DNA of 8,734 nucleotides, from NCBI GenBank assembly GCA_903917505.1, contig CAIXAY010000252.1, forward strand, positions 1-8,734. The letters are read 5' to 3'. The translations under genes and the position numbers were made by a program. The stretch is from an uncultured beta proteobacterium (GTDB lineage Bacteria > Pseudomonadota > Gammaproteobacteria > Burkholderiales > Rhodocyclaceae). The notes beneath the pieces are model-generated. The model saw only the letters and a list, made by a program, of their open reading frames with translations. It was not told the DNA's origin and ran no database searches. Shown here piece after piece: positions 6,036-8,734 of this stretch; positions within the stretch are counted from its first letter, which is position 1, and each line of letters opens with the position of its first letter.

Positions 6036-7414
6036 TGCCCGGCCTTCAGCGCCAGTTCGGCAGGCCAGTCGGCCTGCGCATCGAGCTTGATCCAGGCCAT
6101 TCCCGGCAGGCCGGCCTTGACCTGCGTCAGGTTCTTCTGCAACAAGCCGCGATCGATCTGCGCCTTGACGCGGAACATCAGCTTCTGCCGTTCGCTGGCC
6201 GTCTCCACGGTCTTGGGCGTGAATTGCGCACTGCTCGCAACGAAGGAGATTTTCGCCGGGATCACGTACTTCGGCGCGACGTCGAGAACGATGCGCACTT
6301 CACTGCCGAGTGCCAGCTTGCCGGCGACGGTTTCGACGACGAAGAAGGTCATGTAGACATCGGCCAGATCGAGCAGGTTGAGCACCTTGCCGCCGCCCGC
6401 CAGCACTTCACCGGGCTGGGCGATGCGGTATTGCACGCGACCGTCGCGCGGCGCGGTCAGCGAACTGTCGTCGATGTCGACCTTGATGCGGACGATGGTG
6501 GCGTCGGCGGCGTCGACCGTGGTGTGCGCGCCGGCGACCTGGGCGCGCGCCGCCGTGATGTTGGCCAGGGCCGCTTGTGCCTGCGCTTTGGCGGCGACGA
6601 CCGCCGCCTGCGCATTGCGTACGCGCGCCCGGTCATCGTCGAGCTCCTGCTCGGACGAGGCGCCTTCGCGCGTCAGCGTTTCCGAGCGCGCCAGGCGCCG
6701 CTGCGCGGCGTCGAGTTCGCTTTCACGCTGCGCGACGACCGCCTGCACGGCTTGCCGGTCGCTTTCGCGCGCGGCGACTTGCGCTTCAGCCGTAGCGACG
6801 GCCGTGATCGATTGCTGGCGCTGGGCGCGCGCTTCGTCGCGCTGGGCTTCGAGGGTTTGCACCTGCATGTGCGCCAGCGTCTGTCCGGCGCTGACGAAGT
6901 CACCATCGGCGACGAGAATGTCCTGCACGCGTCCGGCGAACTTGGTGGAGACGTCGATCTCCGTCGCCTCGATGCGGCCGTTGCTGCTCACGAAACCTTC
7001 GCCGGGGCCCTTGGGACGCAGCAGCTGCCATGTGCCGAGCGCGGCGGCGACGAGAACGGCGCCGATCACGACGGGGACCAGCCACTTCCGCCAATGCTCG
7101 AAGCGCGAGACGGCCACCGCGGCAACTGCCGGCGGCGTTTCCGGCTGGGTCCGTGGATTGGCAGCCGGCTGTTTTTCGGGCGCAGTTTCGGCAGCGATCG
7201 ACACGGGTGGCGTCACGGCTTTGGCTTGCGCTTCGACCGGCGGCGCAGGTGCGGCCGGGCGATCTGCCACGGCGGCGGGTGCGGCCACCGAAACATCGGC
7301 CGGCACGGAGTTATCCGCGGTGATCACCGGCGCAGATGCTGCGGTGCCGGGCGGCGGAACGGTGACGGTGACCGTGACGGTGAACGGGGCGGTGCTGGAT
7401 ACATTGCTGTTCAT
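6032..7414 (-). CDS. yhiI: HlyD-type periplasmic adaptor (membrane fusion protein), YhiI-like
   Basis: This 460-residue adaptor links the inner-membrane transporter to the outer-membrane channel. After a Pro/Ala-rich N-terminal tail (1-105) comes one membrane segment (about 111-130). Next is a biotinyl-lipoyl-like half-motif (SNGRIEATEIDVSTKFAGRV, from 144), a long Ala/Gln/Arg coiled-coil hairpin (about 185-310) and the returning lipoyl half (IDDSSLTAPRDGRVQYRIAQPGEV). A beta-barrel domain with VYMTFFV and FTPKTVET follows. From the membrane segment onward it matches E. coli YhiI (about 355 residues) closely as I recall it. The tail of about 100 residues is extra. Its start is supported by the ATGA overlap with the upstream gene (7411-7414); there is only a weak Shine-Dalgarno, so coupling is likely. 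A GTG at codon 100 is a less likely alternative start. Confidence 0.93.
   Translation of the reverse strand: MNSNVSSTAPFTVTVTVTVPPPGTAASAPVITADNSVPADVSVAAPAAVADRPAAPAPPVEAQAKAVTPPVSIAAETAPEKQPAANPRTQPETPPAVAAVAVSRFEHWRKWLVPVVIGAVLVAAALGTWQLLRPKGPGEGFVSSNGRIEATEIDVSTKFAGRVQDILVADGDFVSAGQTLAHMQVQTLEAQRDEARAQRQQSITAVATAEAQVAARESDRQAVQAVVAQRESELDAAQRRLARSETLTREGASSEQELDDDRARVRNAQAAVVAAKAQAQAALANITAARAQVAGAHTTVDAADATIVRIKVDIDDSSLTAPRDGRVQYRIAQPGEVLAGGGKVLNLLDLADVYMTFFVVETVAGKLALGSEVRIVLDVAPKYVIPAKISFVASSAQFTPKTVETASERQKLMFRVKAQIDRGLLQKNLTQVKAGLPGMAWIKLDAQADWPAELALKAGQ
7362..7385. repeat. Four tandem 6-bp units in the yhiI N-terminus
   Basis: GTGACG, GTGACC, GTGACG and GTGAAC follow one another on the plus strand and encode a Thr-Val repeat (residues 12-19 of the adaptor). 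Slippage here would change length in steps of two codons without breaking the frame. Confidence 0.6.
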
Positions 7415-8734
7415 GGGGCGCTCTTGCCTCGCGTGGGGTTGGCCGGATCGGCGTCAGGCAGTGCAACAAAATCCATCGCCCCGCCGCCCAGCGCCGCATA
7501 CAGCCGGACGCGGTTGGTCAGCAAGGCGCGGCGCGTTTGCACGAGTTGCTGCGCCACGGTGAGCAGCTCGCGCTGGGCGTCGAGAACGTCGAGAAAAGCG
7601 GAGGCGCCGCTGGCGTAGCGCAATTTGGCCAGCCGCGCCCGCTCGGTCTGCGTCGCCAGCGCGGTGCGGGCGATGAGCAGTTGCCGTTCCAGCCAGAGGC
7701 GCGACGAAAGCGCGTCGGAAACATCGCGGAAGGCGAGCTGCACGGTCTTCTCGTAATTGGCCACCGCCAGGTCACGACGCACTTCGGCAAGGGTGAGGTC
7801 GTTGCGCCGGCGGCCGCCGTCGAAGATCGGCAGCGAAATGCTCGGCAGGAATGTCCAGGCCAGGCTGCCCGAAGCAAACAGGCCGGCGAGTTCGAGGCTG
7901 GCCGTGCCGGCCGAGCCGGTCAGCGCAATGCGCGGAAAGAAGGCGGCGCGCGCCGCGCCGATGTTGGCGTTGGCTGCTTTCAACTGATGTTCGGCGGCGA
8001 CGATGTCGGGTCGTTGCAGCAACAGGTCGGAGGGCAGGCCGGGGCGCAATTCGCGCAGCGTGGTGGTCTCATCGAACTGGCCCTGCTCCGGCGTCAGCGC
8101 CGCCGGCGCGCCGACCAGCAGGGTCAGGGCATTGAATTGCAGGGCCCGCGCCTGTTCGAGCTCGGCGGCAAGCGCCTGGGCCTGGGTCAGCAGGGTTTGC
8201 ACCTCGGTCAGGTTGAAGCGCGAGGTCGAGCCGACCTCGACACGGCGCGTGAAGATCCGGTAACTCTCTTCGCGGCTGGCCGTGGTCTGGCGCGCCAGCG
8301 CAATGCGCTCATTGAATTCACGCAGGACGAGATAGGTATTGGCGACCTCCGCGACCAGGCCGAGAGCGGCCGCACGGCGCGCCGCATCGGTGCCCAGATA
8401 GTTTTCCAGCGCAGCGTCCTCGAGGCTGCGCACGCGGCCCCAGAAATCGATCTCCCAGCTCGCCAGGCCGAGGCCGACCTGGTACTCGCTGGCGATCAGC
8501 GGCTGGCCGGTCAGGCTCAGGTCGGCCGGTGTGCGTGAGCGGCTCTCGTCGGCGCTGGCGAGTATCGTGGGAAAGCGCTCGGCGCGCTGGATTCCGTAGG
8601 TGGCGCGCGCTTCCTCGACGCGCAGCACCGCGCTGCGCAGGTCGCGGTTGTTGGCTAGCGCCAGCGTGATCAGCGCCTGCAGCTGCGGGTCGGTGAAGTA
8701 ATCACGCCAGCCGATGGCCGCGGCGCTGGCGCCC
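7411..8734 (-). CDS. NodT-family outer-membrane efflux channel, 5' end outside window
   Basis: The frame is open from its TGA (7411-7413) to the right edge, giving 440 visible residues, so a start at the internal GTG 8628 is not real. Upstream of that codon the frame continues as GWRDYFTDPQLQALITLALANNRDLRSA, split here only by wording: GWRDYFTDPQLQALI, then TLALANNRDLRSA. This is the typical beginning of the mature NodT/OprM/TolC-type channel. Two OEP repeats follow, with SWEIDFWGRVRSLEDAALE in the first and YASGASAFLDVLDAQREL in the second. Only the lipoprotein signal and some 30-50 residues should be missing, judged from family length. It supplies the outer-membrane exit for the exporter encoded downstream and overlaps the adaptor gene by 4 nt. 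E. coli yhiI-rbbA-yhhJ has no such gene beside it. The operon promoter must lie further right. Confidence 0.95.
   Translation of the reverse strand, partial: GASAAAIGWRDYFTDPQLQALITLALANNRDLRSAVLRVEEARATYGIQRAERFPTILASADESRSRTPADLSLTGQPLIASEYQVGLGLASWEIDFWGRVRSLEDAALENYLGTDAARRAAALGLVAEVANTYLVLREFNERIALARQTTASREESYRIFTRRVEVGSTSRFNLTEVQTLLTQAQALAAELEQARALQFNALTLLVGAPAALTPEQGQFDETTTLRELRPGLPSDLLLQRPDIVAAEHQLKAANANIGAARAAFFPRIALTGSAGTASLELAGLFASGSLAWTFLPSISLPIFDGGRRRNDLTLAEVRRDLAVANYEKTVQLAFRDVSDALSSRLWLERQLLIARTALATQTERARLAKLRYASGASAFLDVLDAQRELLTVAQQLVQTRRALLTNRVRLYAALGGGAMDFVALPDADPANPTRGKSAP

Noticed and set aside
6020..7618. Long plus-strand frames opposite yhiI and the channel gene
   Set aside because: They are antisense shadows; their composition reflects complementary GC-rich codons and they contain no family motifs.
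7411..8628. Channel gene starting at GTG 8628 as a complete gene
   Set aside because: The frame stays open to the window edge and upstream codons encode conserved NodT-family sequence, so the GTG is an internal valine codon.
1..8734. CRISPR array, insertion sequence or phage genes
   Set aside because: No regularly spaced repeats, transposase, integrase or structural phage proteins were seen on either strand.

Overview
The window is GC-rich proteobacterial chromosome. A beta-proteobacterium of the Rhodocyclales/Nitrosomonadales type fits best. That rests on GC-rich codon use, a CRP/FNR-type regulator ending in a Cys-x-Cys-Tyr tail, dispersed GTCATCCCGGCGAAAGC palindromes, and a complete NodT-type tripartite exporter. 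The lineage call is inference; only the phylum-level call is firm.

Layout. Positions 1-63 (minus) hold most of a tRNA-Val(GAC), cut by the window start. A good sigma-70 promoter lies at 105-132, with a strong hairpin between promoter and tRNA. Positions 141-336 are intergenic with one REP-like hairpin (221-240). Positions 337-947 (plus) hold a self-contained VapBC type II toxin-antitoxin operon whose promoter carries a perfect TTGAT-N4-ATCAA dyad over the -35 box. Positions 1004-1711 (minus, convergent to vapC) encode a divergent CRP/FNR-family regulator. Positions 1923-8734 (minus) form one long operon, read right to left: a NodT-family outer-membrane factor (5' end outside the window), a YhiI-like HlyD membrane fusion protein, an RbbA-like double-ATPase/permease fusion, and a YhhJ-like permease.

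How the genes work together. The last four genes match the Escherichia coli yhiI-rbbA-yhhJ set in order, architecture and (for yhhJ) exact length, with an outer-membrane channel gene added. Together they should form a complete tripartite ABC-2 exporter: RbbA supplies both nucleotide-binding domains and one permease half, YhhJ the other half, the HlyD protein bridges the periplasm, and the NodT protein crosses the outer membrane. The substrate cannot be read from the sequence. In E. coli, RbbA was described as a ribosome-associated ATPase, so an export role and a ribosome role have both been proposed for this family.

The least ordinary points are these. A REP/BIME-like repeat inside the exporter operon is spanned by a 63-codon open frame joined by ATGA overlaps to both flanking genes. 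The two ATPase sites of RbbA are predicted to be one degenerate and one canonical. The fusion protein has a roughly 105-residue Pro/Ala-rich cytoplasmic tail. An FNR-box-like dyad sits in the toxin-antitoxin promoter. I see no wholly new system; the operon is a known but poorly understood one in an extended form.
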